This document shows positions 1 to 10,900 of a DNA stretch of 64,000 nt, piece after piece; positions within the stretch are counted from its first letter, which is position 1, and each line of letters starts with the position of its first letter. A program made the position numbers and the translations under genes. Source of the DNA: Pomacea canaliculata (taxonomy: Eukaryota; Mollusca; Gastropoda; Architaenioglossa; Ampullariidae); assembly GCF_003073045.1 (NCBI RefSeq), contig NC_037593.1, positions 3,959,525 to 4,023,524 on the forward strand, in the 5' to 3' direction. The notes under the pieces were generated by a model. The model was not told the DNA's origin, made no database searches, and saw only the letters and a list, made by a program, of their open reading frames with translations.

Positions 1-237
1 TTCTTCAGCTACATCATCTTCATCACTTGCCTCCTGAAGCAGATGAAGAAAATATTTACAAGTAACATACTGCAAATCCCTCAAAATTCAAAACAGCAGA
101 GGATAATCTAAAGCAGTCAGAAAACAAAGCACCCCCCCCCCCCAAAAAAGTCTTAACATACTAACCTGATCCCTTGCCTCTGATATCTGTACTGCTAAAT
201 CTGGCCATTCTTTGTCAGCCTGTGAGTGACTTGTTTC
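1..237 (-). CDS. Two coding exons of an unidentified gene (partial, runs off the left edge)
   Basis: Two exon-like blocks read right to left. The first is 237-166, exactly 24 codons (begins ETSHSQADKEWPDLAV, ends ARDQ), after a CAG acceptor and before a GTTAGT donor. The second starts at 33 after a TTCAG acceptor and runs off the window (EASDEDDVAEE). Both are phase 0, so they join in frame. The visible peptide is acidic and hydrophilic, with no recognisable domain. The snoRNA array at 463-4730 lies upstream on the same strand, so it may sit in an intron or 5' region of this gene. These exons could also be downstream exons of an alternative transcript of the 4966-13611 gene, but that gene has its own in-frame stop. 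Product unknown. Confidence 0.45.
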
Positions 238-462
238 CTGAAAACAAACCCAAAACATAAATGAAGATTGAATTACAACAGTCAGGGAACGGAACACGTT
301 AGGCAGATTCGGGGATTACTGTGCCATCTTTCAGAATGGTGTCGCAAGTTGCCAAGGTAACCTTATCACTTAATTCACAGAAAAAGTACTCTAATCTAGG
401 ATGCCATAACCTCTACACTCACACAAAAGTTCTACTTCACTTTTTTTTTTTGAATCTTTGAA

Positions 463-529
463 AAGCCTTCAGAACAACCAGTCACTCATAGTAATCAGAC
501 TGGGGCCGTAGTTTCTCCTCCTAAGGCTT
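463..529 (-). pseudogene. Degenerate U31-like C/D snoRNA copy 1
   Basis: Retains a perfect 7-bp terminal stem (AAGCCTT at 463-469 against AAGGCTT at 523-529), a D box CTGA and the D' CTGA. The C box position reads GGAGGAG instead of the UGAUGA type. The guide reads ACGGCCCCAGT, with a G/C swap relative to the other copies. Loss of the C box and a mismatch in the guide suggest a non-functional copy. Relation to the array is clear; functional loss is inferred. Confidence 0.6.
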
Positions 530-1584
530 TCTGGACATTGCGAATTGTCCGAAATAACAACTTGGATTTCAGTTATGCATCAACTTCGTGCTATGAAGCT
601 TGTTTTACTTCTCGTACAGCTGATACCTGGAGTTTGCTAAAGTTTTTGGCTCTGGATAGGGACAGACTCGTGCACAATCCCAGAACTGATGTTGAAGTTA
701 ACAGATCTCATGACATGATCCATCTTTGTTCTCAAGCACATGATAATCAAATCTAAACAGTTTTCTGAACATATTTTAAGGGTACTACATTAAATGACAT
801 GATGCAATGAGTACAGCAACTCTTTAATAATGTCCTATTAACCATGGAAAGTGTACTGAAGATCTCATAACCCTATCTCTAATAATAAAGCTAATACAAA
901 GCCAACATTACTAAGCCCTCAAAATCACCAGTCAGTCACTGTATTCATATTGGGTGTGTGTGTGGCGAAAGGGGTAGCTTTTGTCCTTAAGTGCACATTT
1001 TACAGAGGTGTGCAGGATTAACAGTTTTACATAGTCTTGTGGTTTTATACTTCATGCTAATATTAGTTCTCCACCACAGTCTGGCACAAATTAAACTAGG
1101 TGCCACAAGCAGAAAAAGAATGGCATGCCCAAAATAAGCCAGGACATCCAATCATCACTTTGTTGGTGACAGGTACTTAACCACTACAGCAGCAGACTGC
1201 ATGGGTGCTTATTGCAAGACTGGAGATTCTTAAAAACAAAAACAAGTGCAACCTGTTCAGGCAAAAAGGAAGCTCAAAATATTTAACACGGCACTTTTGC
1301 TTTGAAATTAATATTTGAACTAAGCTATGCACGCACCCTATACACTTTTCAGTAGCTGAAACTATACTGCTGTTTGAAAATGAATGACTAGATGATATTA
1401 TTTGTTGTCCTATTAGTGGATAAGTAACTACTTTGTTATTACCATTTGCTAGTTTAATTGGATGTGATTGGTGATATTTGTCTTTTTTTATTATTTATAA
1501 GCGAATGTGTAAATTTTTGAAGGGTCAATTAAATATTGTCATATCCTAATAGCACCCTAATTGCTGCTAAAAGAACTGAGTGGA

Positions 1585-1653
1585 CAAGCCTTCAGAACAA
1601 CCATTCAGTCATGGTGCTCAGACTGGGGCGGTAGATTTTCATCCCCAAGCTTG
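1585..1653 (-). ncRNA. SNORD31-like: U31-like box C/D snoRNA copy 2
   Basis: On the minus strand it has a terminal stem (CAAGC with GCTTG), a C-box-like GGATGAAA, the guide CTACCGCCCCAGT, D' box CTGA, and a D box TTCTGA before the closing stem. The C box is weaker than in copies 3 to 8 because it reads GGATGA rather than TGATGA. It may guide the same 28S 2'-O-methylation as the other copies. Confidence 0.6.
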
Positions 1654-2037
1654 CACATGGCTACTTGTACATGGCTATTCACACTCCATACCCTTCAACA
1701 GGCAGCCTCATCAAGTTCTTAAATGAACAAAGTCACAATCCTAAAATACAATCCCATTAGCTTAATGTATTATCTCTCGATATTAATGTGAAACATCACT
1801 ACCATACCTAAATGTTTGAACCACAGGAGACTTGAAGAGGAATTTTTCATCAGTAATAATCTTAAGCATGCATATCTGAATTAGCATCAAACTGCCAAGA
1901 CATCAAGCACTCCAAGAATGCGAAGACAAAAAAAAATTGACCCAAACACAGAAACACGAAAAAGAAACTGTACACCTACAAAGTGAAGATCTAACTTCAG
2001 TTAAGTTAAAAAAAAATAAAATAAAAATCATTTGATA

Positions 2038-2101
2038 AGCCTTCAGAGAAACCAATCAGTCACAGTATTCAGACTGGGGCGGTAGATTTCATCACGAGGC
2101 G
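2038..2101 (-). ncRNA. SNORD31-like: U31-like box C/D snoRNA copy 3
   Basis: Minus strand: C box GTGATGA, guide TCTACCGCCCCAGT, D' CTGA, C'-like TGTGACT, D box CTCTGA and a short GCC/GGC closing stem. The guide pairs over about 13 nt with the conserved large-subunit rRNA segment GACUGGGGCGGUA, counting the first base of D'. The D'+5 rule places the methylated residue at the second G of that GGGG run. U31 in vertebrates and snR67 in yeast are known to guide this position. The closing stem is slightly altered (CGAGGC instead of CCAGGC). Confidence 0.75.
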
Positions 2102-2283
2102 GTCAACTATATTTTTTAAACAACTCTCTTCATTTTAGATCACAAAGCACGATACCACACTACAATATAATTTATATGACCAAATTAAGGTGTATGTAAA
2201 ACACGTTATTAAAGCTGATGTAGTGAAAGGGGTAAAACCAGAAATGAAGCAGAGTCAATGAGTCTTTTTTTGTTATATATGAA

Positions 2284-2346
2284 AGCCTTCAGAGAAACCA
2301 ATCAGTCACAGTATTCAGACTGGGGCGGTAGATTTCATCACCAGGC
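2284..2346 (-). ncRNA. SNORD31-like: U31-like box C/D snoRNA copy 4
   Basis: Minus strand, all boxes intact: stem GCCTGG, C box GTGATGA, guide TCTACCGCCCCAGT, D' CTGA, C'-like TGTGACT, D box CTGA and closing stem AGGCT. It is essentially identical to copies 7 and 8, so it is a consensus member of the array. Confidence 0.8.
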
Positions 2347-2686
2347 ATAGTCGCCACTGTGATATTTTAAAAATATTTCTCCCTTTAAGACATAAAATAT
2401 AGTACTGCTACTGCTACACTATGTATATTATGCAGTAAACATTTAGATTATGCACTACACTTTTAACATCACTAGCCTCACATGATTTATACAATCAGAC
2501 CATTTTTTATGTCATACACATACATTGTCTTCACAGTAGCAACTATTTTTACAAGTATTTGCAATCTTTTTTTTAAAAACAACTTACAAAGCTCTATGGC
2601 TATTGGAAATCACAAAAATAATCAGTACACACTGAAAATTCAGCAAGATGCTTTATGATTAAAAAGACAACTATTGGATTTCTGGT

Positions 2687-2750
2687 AAGCCTTCAGAGAA
2701 ACCAATCAGTCACAGAATTCAGACTGGGGCGGTAGATTTCATCACCAGAC
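2687..2750 (-). ncRNA. SNORD31-like: U31-like box C/D snoRNA copy 5
   Basis: Minus strand. Same boxes and guide as the consensus copies. Differences are a 5' stem reading GTCTGG instead of GCCTGG, and one substitution (GAATTCTGTG) in the D'-C' spacer. C, D' and D boxes are intact. Confidence 0.78.
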
Positions 2751-3121
2751 ATACAGTCAGCCACGATACTTCAAGTCTCTTCAATGAAGATCATAAAATA
2801 TGACACTGCAGTACTCTATGTACATTAAGTAGTCAAATTTAATTGTGCAACCAAAGTACAAATGCTCATGAACTGTACTTCCAGCATGACTAGCCTCAAT
2901 AAACTTATTCCTACAGTATTCTGTAGCTAGAATGTGTTATACACAGATTGATTGGCATGTGTTCCAAGTATCAACTATTTTTTTACAGTTGTAATCTTTA
3001 TAAAACATAGTTACAACACTACCAACAGCTCTCTATGACTGTTGGAAAAACACAAAAATAATCACTAAATGCTGAAAATTCAGTAAATTGCTTTATGATT
3101 AAAAGAATAGTGTTTTCTGGT

Positions 3122-3185
3122 AAGCCTTCAGACTAACCAATCAGTCACAGTATTCAGACTGGGGCGGTAGATTTCATCACCAGGC
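3122..3185 (-). ncRNA. SNORD31-like: U31-like box C/D snoRNA copy 6
   Basis: Minus strand. C box GTGATGA, guide TCTACCGCCCCAGT and D' CTGA are intact. The D region reads TTAGTCTGAAGG, with altered spacer bases before the CTGA, so D is kept. Closing stem GCCT/AGGC is present. Confidence 0.78.
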
Positions 3186-3500
3186 ACAGTTCTTCATTAA
3201 AGACACAAAATATGGTACTGCTACATTAATCTGCTACTGCTACACTATGTATATTATGCAGTAAACATTTAGACTATGCACTACACTTTTAGCATCACTA
3301 GCCTCACATGATTTATACAATCAGACCATTTTCTGTCATACCTACACATTGTATTCAAAGTAGCAACTATTTTTACAAGAATGTGCAATCTTAAAGCTAC
3401 AAAATTACCAACAGCTTTGGAAATCGCAAAAATAATCATTACACACTGAAAATTCAGCAAGTTACTTTATGATTAAAAAGTCAACTATTGGATTTTTGGT

Positions 3501-3565
3501 AAGCCTTCAGAGAAACCAATCAGTCACAGTATTCAGACTGGGGCGGTAGATTTCATCACCAGGCA
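3501..3565 (-). ncRNA. SNORD31-like: U31-like box C/D snoRNA copy 7
   Basis: Minus strand consensus copy with GCCTGGTGATGA at its 5' end, guide TCTACCGCCCCAGT, D' CTGA, C'-like TGTGACT, D box CTCTGA and closing stem AGGCTT. All boxes are intact. Confidence 0.8.
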
Positions 3566-3963
3566 CTCAATCAGCCATGTCATTTAAACAAGTTTCTTTT
3601 AGGTCATTAAGTATGGCACTACAGTATTCTATGTACTATTATGTAGTCAAATTTAGATGTGCATACAAAAGGGTTATGTTATATGTAATCACAGTAATAA
3701 AGTGTATGCACTGCACTTTCCCCACATGCTTCATGCCATTAGATGTGGCTAACAAGTGTAGTGCCGAGACCGGGAGTCATGGAGCATAAGTATCAACAAG
3801 TTTACAGAATTTATAACCTTTAAACCCTCAAACTTCCAATAGTTCTGTGTAAAAGCACTAAAACTATCAAAACACCAGACAGATTTAAGCCAGATGTTTA
3901 ACATTCTCATAAAGTCTGTGATTTAAAATTAAAAAAAAAAAAAAAAACCTTTGGGTTTCTGAT

Positions 3964-4028
3964 AAGCCTTCAGAGAAACCAATCAGTCACAGTATTCAGA
4001 CTGGGGCGGTAGATTTCATCACCAGGCA
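3964..4028 (-). ncRNA. SNORD31-like: U31-like box C/D snoRNA copy 8
   Basis: Minus strand consensus copy, identical in its boxes and guide to copy 7. An A-run of about 18 nt lies about 20 nt outside its 3' end. Confidence 0.8.
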
Positions 4029-4660
4029 GTAAAGTGCTCAAAAAAGTCTGTTGTTATCATGAACACGATGCAATTGATATTTCTAATTACTGGCTTCAAG
4101 TGTACAATTGCATTAGCTTATATGTAATCACATTGCAAAATATGAATGCATGCCTCTGTTTATATTCTAGAATTGTATCGGTGCTGTTGTTTAGTCACCA
4201 ATATTTAATATACATAGTCCAGTAACTGTATTATCAAATACTAACTTAAGAAGTAGGCGTATCCTATAAAGCCTACCATTTAACTGTTTATCTGGGTCCA
4301 GGGTTAGAAAAAAGCCAAGCATGCTGCTTCAACTTCATGTACATACATGATGTACAACTGATATACAGAGATGTAGCACTTCTGTTAAACTCACTAATTA
4401 GGCAATAACCAGAAACGGTAAAACCTAGGCACCATCCACTGTTATCTCCTGCTCTAGTCTGCACTGCATACAAATATCCTGCCAGAAGCAGCAGCCCTAG
4501 CAGAGCATTGCACAGAGAAGCAGCACGTAGATCAAAACCAAAACAGAAAACTGATCGGAACAGGTCTTGATCAATGCTTTTACTCTGTGCTACATGACGC
4601 AAATTTCAGGTACCATACAAACATCTTTTCTTTTTTTAAAAAAAAAAAATATGAAAAGCT

Positions 4661-4730
4661 AACCCACCCTCAGAATAGCCAGTCAGTCATCGTACTCAGA
4701 CTGGGGCGGTCAGATTTCATCCTTGGGTTT
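4661..4730 (-). ncRNA. SNORD31-like: U31-like box C/D snoRNA copy 9 (divergent, strong stem)
   Basis: Minus strand. The terminal stem is a perfect AACCCA/TGGGTT and differs from the GCCTGG stem of the core copies. C-box-like GGATGAA, guide TGACCGCCCCAGT, D' CTGA, C' GATGACT and D box TTCTGA are present. The compensatory stem change argues that this copy was kept functional while diverging. It lies just beyond the likely poly(A) signal of the 4966-13611 gene. Confidence 0.7.
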
Positions 4731-4744
4731 GTCCTCAAGCAAAT

Positions 4745-4750
4745 TTTAAT
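4745..4750 (-). terminator. Candidate poly(A) signal ATTAAA
   Basis: Minus-strand ATTAAA about 215 nt beyond the TGA stop of the 4966-13611 gene. No AATAAA is closer. It falls just before snoRNA copy 9. Confidence 0.35.
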
Positions 4751-4965
4751 TTTGATCATATTGCAATATTTCTAAACACCTGTGCTAGAGCTGATTCAGG
4801 ACAAAATAATGGAAGGCCATAGCCAAAGAAATGGAACAAATCAACAGCTGTTATCTACTTTGTTCTGCTTAATGAGATGTAAAGATTCCCCTATTTCAGC
4901 TGCCACAATTTCAAAGCAATAAAGCATTTAAAAATCTTTGCTATTTCATTATCTCGATTCTGTTC

Positions 4966-7900
4966 TCATTCCTGTCTTGCTTCTTCAGTTTGATAAGAAT
5001 TTTTCACAAACATAGCCTGGAAAAACAAAACAGACGGTTACCTTTAATAATAAAAGTATAACGAGCCAAACAAATCACTCACCTCTAAAGTAGCCACTGA
5101 GGTCTCCAACTCCAATGTGTCTGATGCACTCTTCTTACGATCCACCTCTACCAAAACCTGAGTCAATAGAAGCAGAAATAAAATACATCTTACAGCTGTT
5201 AAGTTTTTGAACCATGAGCTATAAAACAAAATCTACCCAAAAAGTAACAAATAAATACAAAATAACTGGCTGTCACATTTGCTAAAAACCCAACCATGCA
5301 GAAGAAAATACCTTAAGAATCTGGCTTTGGTTACTATTGGGGTCATCTGACCTTTGGTTAAAACAGAAGTTAGAACTCTGCAATACGCAGCCAGGACCCA
5401 GTTTAGCAAGGCTGCAATTAACCAGAAAGGGGTTTAAAAGGATCTTACATCAAGCAGACGATCATGTATGTTGTCATCAACATCATCCAACATAAATGCT
5501 GTGACCAGACGCCCCTTGAACTTGCGATCTGTTGGCAAATCTTCTGAAAGGGCAGGGCTTTTCTTTAGAAGCCAGTGGATAACACCTTTTGGAGCTGGAA
5601 GATCCCTGCTTTTCTGCAAATGCAAAAATTTCACATTTGCAAAACAAGTCTCAAGAAATTTTTTTTTAATGATAAAGTCAATGCTCTGTTATTTATATAT
5701 TTTTCATAGTGAAAAAATAACAAGTAATTAATCTGAACTTCTTCCCTCCGATTCAGTTCAGTGGTGTGAAGCTGTTCTCAACTATGGTAGTGCTGTACAA
5801 CACATGGCACCGTGCATAATACAAAAGGGAGAAAACTACTGGTACATTCAGGATGTGTTATGGTGTGGATTATCTACCTTTAGCAGCTGAAAAAAGTCAA
5901 CAATCAGGTATTTTGCTGTTTGAATGTAGGCAAGGTTTCAGTTAATTTAGGCCCATGTTTGCGGTAGTCGTTACTATATTTGACAAAGATTTATACTCCA
6001 ACAACGCAAATTGCAAGAAAATTGTAATATTTAAATCCTACTGTCTAATAAAACGCCTATTTGGAACTATATATTTGTTTATGATGAATAATTTTTTGAG
6101 AAATTTGTATTTTTTTTACCCACTTTCCCAGTCTTCTCTCCGTCCCATACAATCACAATCTTTTATTTCAATTTAGTAGAAAAAACAAAACCTATATTTC
6201 TTAAATGCCACATTACATAAATGTTTATAAAATGCTCTTTAAAATGATGTAACACAATTGGTTATCTTTCTTGTAGGTTAATAGTTATACTCAAAAACTT
6301 TTGATCACAGGCTTTTCAGCCTAAAATCACGTGTAGCAAATAAGTTAAGAGGTCCGAAATAACCTTGATGAGCACAGATGTTTTTCATACAATAAAGTGT
6401 TCATATATTTTAAAAGGTAAACAGGTGTTCAATAACAATAACAACAGACTTTATTAATCCCAATGGGCAATTTAAACATGGGAGCTGTGCCCTGTGTCCA
6501 GAATGTATGTATATGGGAAAAAAAAACAAAAAAAAAAAAAAAACACACACACATGCACACCTACCCATCACACACACACACACCGCTGATAGTTCATCTG
6601 TGATTGAGTAGCTGAACTGCGGATGGCACAAAAGATTTTAGATGCCAATTAGTTTTGCATGCTGGCATGGCATAGCGTTTACCGGAGCATAATAAAACAA
6701 ATTTTCCCGCTAGCATGCATTTTCTTTTATTTGACAAATCTTACCTCTTTTACATCTCTCAGCACAGGCAGCAAGTTGGACCACATGCGAACTGCTAAAA
6801 CATAGCGAAGGTAATTCTCTGGGCTGCTCTTCTTTGGCTTCTTCAGAAATATCTTTCTGTAAAGCACAATTTACAACACAGGTCTAAAGATATGCAAGTT
6901 CCTTAGCTGGACAAGTATTGTCATAATTAAATATATCATTCTAAAGTATAAGAGGTACTGTCACTATTCACTTAAAAAGTGACACGCACCTTAAGAGAGG
7001 CAACAGCAGATGTCCATTCTGCTGATCAGCAGCTGTGACCTGAAGCACGACGTCCAAGAGTTTTGTCCCAACATCTGTCATAAGATAACAGACAAACTCG
7101 CACACAGACCGCTGCTCCTCCTCAGAATTTCTGTAGCCCACAAAAGAGAAAAATTACAAAAAGTTTAAGGATATGTTCTTTACTTAAGTAGCCTTACATT
7201 AATTGCTTGCTTTAAAGATAACAAACGAAAATAGCAATTTGGAGAGTGGTGTCTCTTCCCCTGACTGGCTAGAGGGGATTAGCTCTCCTTCACGTTTTGT
7301 CTTTCCCTGTTAATCTGAGTGAAGTTGTTTCAGCAATATTGATCTATAACGCAATTTCCTATTTTCCTAGATTAAACATTATGTCTGTGCCACTTTTTCT
7401 TCTTTTCTACACCATTTAATTCTACTGCCACGTCAGCGCCATCTTGCCATAACTTACATTTTAGATCTGTGTATCAGCAGTGTCAACTTCAGACTGATTC
7501 CTTTCCTACAATTGCTCAAGAAAGTCTTATGTTTGAACTGTCACAGCAAGCTTCGTTCACAGTAAGTGCAGGTTTGATAGGCTAACATTGTGCATCTCTC
7601 TGAAACTAGTCTGTGACTGTTAGCATGATGCTCTGACAAGAGTTGTCATTATGGAACCATATTTGTCTGCAAAAGTTAAGCCGCTCCACCAAAGATTGAC
7701 AGTTAAGCTTCCACAAAAACTCTCAACTACTTTTTTAAAATCAGAACTTTATTGACTTATGAAGATTTCATGCAATGGCAAGGCTGCAGACTACATATAT
7801 ACTGATGGCATTATATATATATGTGGACACGCAATAAACTTCTTGTTTTTGAGATCAGCATTTATTATTATTGTGTCTGTGGGTTTTTTTGGTTTTTTTT

Positions 7901-10900
7901 TTTTTTGTAAAGAGTTCTGAGCCTGCCTTTGATGGTGGTGTAAAGTGCTATATAAATCACCTTCATTTTTATTATTATTGTTTTCCAAGATGCAGTAGAA
8001 TGGCAACCCACAGTACAGTAGAACAGCAATAACCATTCAAAACGACCATTGCATAGCACAAAGTGAATTGTGAATCTGGATTCTTCCAACACGGTTACTT
8101 CTTATGGTCTTTTTAAGCAGACAAGTGTTAGCAAGCTTTTGTGACAAGACCATAAATTCTGATCAAAAGTTGACTATTTTCATCTGACAGACTCTTTGTT
8201 TAACAACAAGACATTCCTTACAAATTTCAGGAGGCAAAACTCACCTGTTCTTGATGAGCAATAAATCCAAATAAAGAGAAATAAGAGAAGCCACCAGATC
8301 TGTATATGTGGGATAGTCATCACCCTTTAAAAATAAAAACACACGAAAGTAAAATTACAGACTGCTAATCACAAGCAGCAGCATTGTATGCATTTAACAC
8401 AGCATTAAGCACACCAAATAATATATTTTACACCATTCTATGATCATCCAACAAGTTTTCCAACCCTGAACCTAGATTACCAGCCTATGAACGTTGTTCC
8501 ATATATGGATGTTATAGAAGTAGTGTTCATGAGAGCTTTTCCCCAAATTACTTTAAATGTACATGCCAACTTTTGTAATAAATTTTTACAGTACCTTGCT
8601 TTAACTCCATTCAAAAAACTTTCCCTAATTCTGATTTCTTTTCCCTCCTGATACCACCCAAAAGTTACATATGCTCTTATGTAAGTAGGGATTGACTTAA
8701 GGGCAGGAACTCTGGTGAATTAAGATAATGCATGGTTAAAACAAGTTTCTTTTAGGACCAGACACAAACACACCAGAATGGGGCAGTAAATCATCATTGG
8801 TCACTTGTCTTACACATTTTGTTCTCATTAATTCGGTCAGGAAAAAGCTTTGGCAAAAATACTCTGGAAATATAAGATGTAGTATCTACACAATACCCGA
8901 AAGTACACAATGGATAAACAAGATGAGATCAGCCAAGACAAGCAGTAGTTATTTAGTTGAGCTTTTTTTTCAATTAACTGTTGAATGGGACAGGGAGTGA
9001 AAAACAAAAATTTGCATGCATCAAGAATGAGCACATACCAAATTACTTGCTGGCTGCTTCATATGACACAACTGAAGAAATTTCTTAAGATGGTGAACAC
9101 ATTCTGCAGCCCTGAGTTTGAGAAAGAAAAACACAAATGTTATGAACACACAAAAGAAATATGCACACTTGTGCGGATTAATATCTCAGCTCATACTATA
9201 CCTGGCTATCATTCCAGTTAGGCTAGCAAAAATAGTCCTGTAAAACCTTTTCATTAAGACTTGTCAAAATCCATTTAAGTAAGGAAGAAACTGAGTGCTC
9301 TGCATGTTAATGAAACTGACCTCAAACACCTATTCCAACACCAAAAGACAAATCAACCAAAGCTCAGTTTAAATGAATGTCCAAGCAGCAACCCATTTGA
9401 TTTTTACTGAATGTACATTTAATATAACCCCTCTAACCAGAAGAATAAATGACAACAATGATGATGTTAACAGCTGTTTGTGTCAATGGAGATAAATTTG
9501 TTTCTTGAGCCATGGTCAAATAACCCCCTCTAGCCACTGGTTGCTGATGCAATTGTAGACATAAGAAAGGATTTATCTCAGACACATATCTAATCTACTC
9601 ACTGGTCTTTGGATCGATTTGCCACAATTCTTTCTGTAGTGCTCTGAAGCTCACTGAAACAAACAATGACATTAAAAAAACTACTTTGTCATTCGCAGAT
9701 CAACTGTGCTAGTAAATAGTTAAAATACAGTCCAGCATTGTGCACAATTCTCTACCAGGTCATGGCCACTACTTTTACCTTGTTAACACTGAAATAAAAA
9801 AACGGAAAAAGCCATAACAGTCCCCCAAGAGTAAGAAGAGCTATATTTTTTCAGATAGTAGCATAGAGAGATTGCATTTTGTAAAGTGTCGGCCTACTGC
9901 ACCCAATAGTACATGGCAGTCAAAACAGCACGACACCATCAAGGCAGCTAATAATAACTGAATTTGTAAGCATTCCTAACTGGATGCAAGTTTCATACAC
10001 TGCGGATAAATAACAGACAACCACACAAGAAACAATAATGCCAGATAGCACCGTGACAAAAAAAACAAAACAAAACAAAAAACAGCTAAATATATGAAGA
10101 ACTTAGGAGTGTGCGGACTAGTACTCTTGATTCTGCAAGACATCTCTTAAAAGGATAGGTTTTGGGCCCAGATTTAATGTCAAATCAAGAGCAAGTCTAT
10201 AAATCACCAACTCACAAACTCCCTTATCACGATCTCACTTGTAAGAATTAGACATTTAAATAACCACAAATATATATATCTCATTATTACATATGGCATA
10301 AGCCATGACTTATTCAAAATTTGTCCTGCTGAAACTCCTCTACTGCTATTCATGAGAACAAAATTGAAGAAACTGAATCTCACTTGAAATACATCTGCAC
10401 AATTTTCTTCAGCACAGTGATGCTGACATTACCGGGCATCAGCTGCAGCAACCTGCAGTACTTGTCCACACCTTGCTCAGAGGCACAAGAATTCTGCAAC
10501 AAGATGCCAACGAAAGACAAAAGTAAAATTAAGATTACATGTGATGATTCATGATACTGCATATTTCTTCTGGCAACTACTGATGGCTTCATCAACCTGC
10601 TTATTATTAATTCAAAGCATGTATTTATAATCTTTCCAAGCATTTTAAATGGATTACAATCAAGGGTTTTCCAGATTTCTGGTCATAGAGGATGTCAATG
10701 CAGGTACTTTAAGGTATTCTAGGCATGAGCTTGTAGAAGATGAAACATATGTCCTTCTGTTGTCTTCGCTATGGTCAACTATTTCCATGACTGAATCAAC
10801 TGCTCTTCCCCTAATATCTGCTGGACAGGCAAGAATTTGTCTAGTCACATGCTCGAAACTGGACCTAAATCAGCAACTTTCTGCTTCAAAGTCAAGTGAA

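Larger units (their letters stand above)
463..4730 (-). repeat. Tandem array of U31-like C/D snoRNAs with duplicated spacers
   Basis: Nine copies of a 60-70 nt snoRNA-like element recur at 463, 1585, 2038, 2284, 2687, 3122, 3501, 3964 and 4661, all in the same orientation. The spacers are also related. A segment with CACTGAAAATTCAGCAAG followed by TTTATGATTAAAA precedes several copies. The spacers at 2346-2686 and 3186-3500 share long near-identical blocks, such as CATCACTAGCCTCACATGAT. The array therefore grew by duplication of snoRNA plus flank. No protein-coding exon is recognisable between the copies; the host transcript could be a non-coding snoRNA host gene or a long intron. Confidence 0.85.

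Noticed and set aside
4288-4602. 104-codon minus-strand frame with a hydrophobic stretch
   Set aside because: Lies between snoRNA copies, has no similarity I recognise and no splice chain; could be host-transcript exon but unsupported.
463-4730. CRISPR-like array
   Set aside because: Repeats are 60-70 nt with C/D boxes, spacers are hundreds of bases and themselves duplicated, and the genome is eukaryotic.
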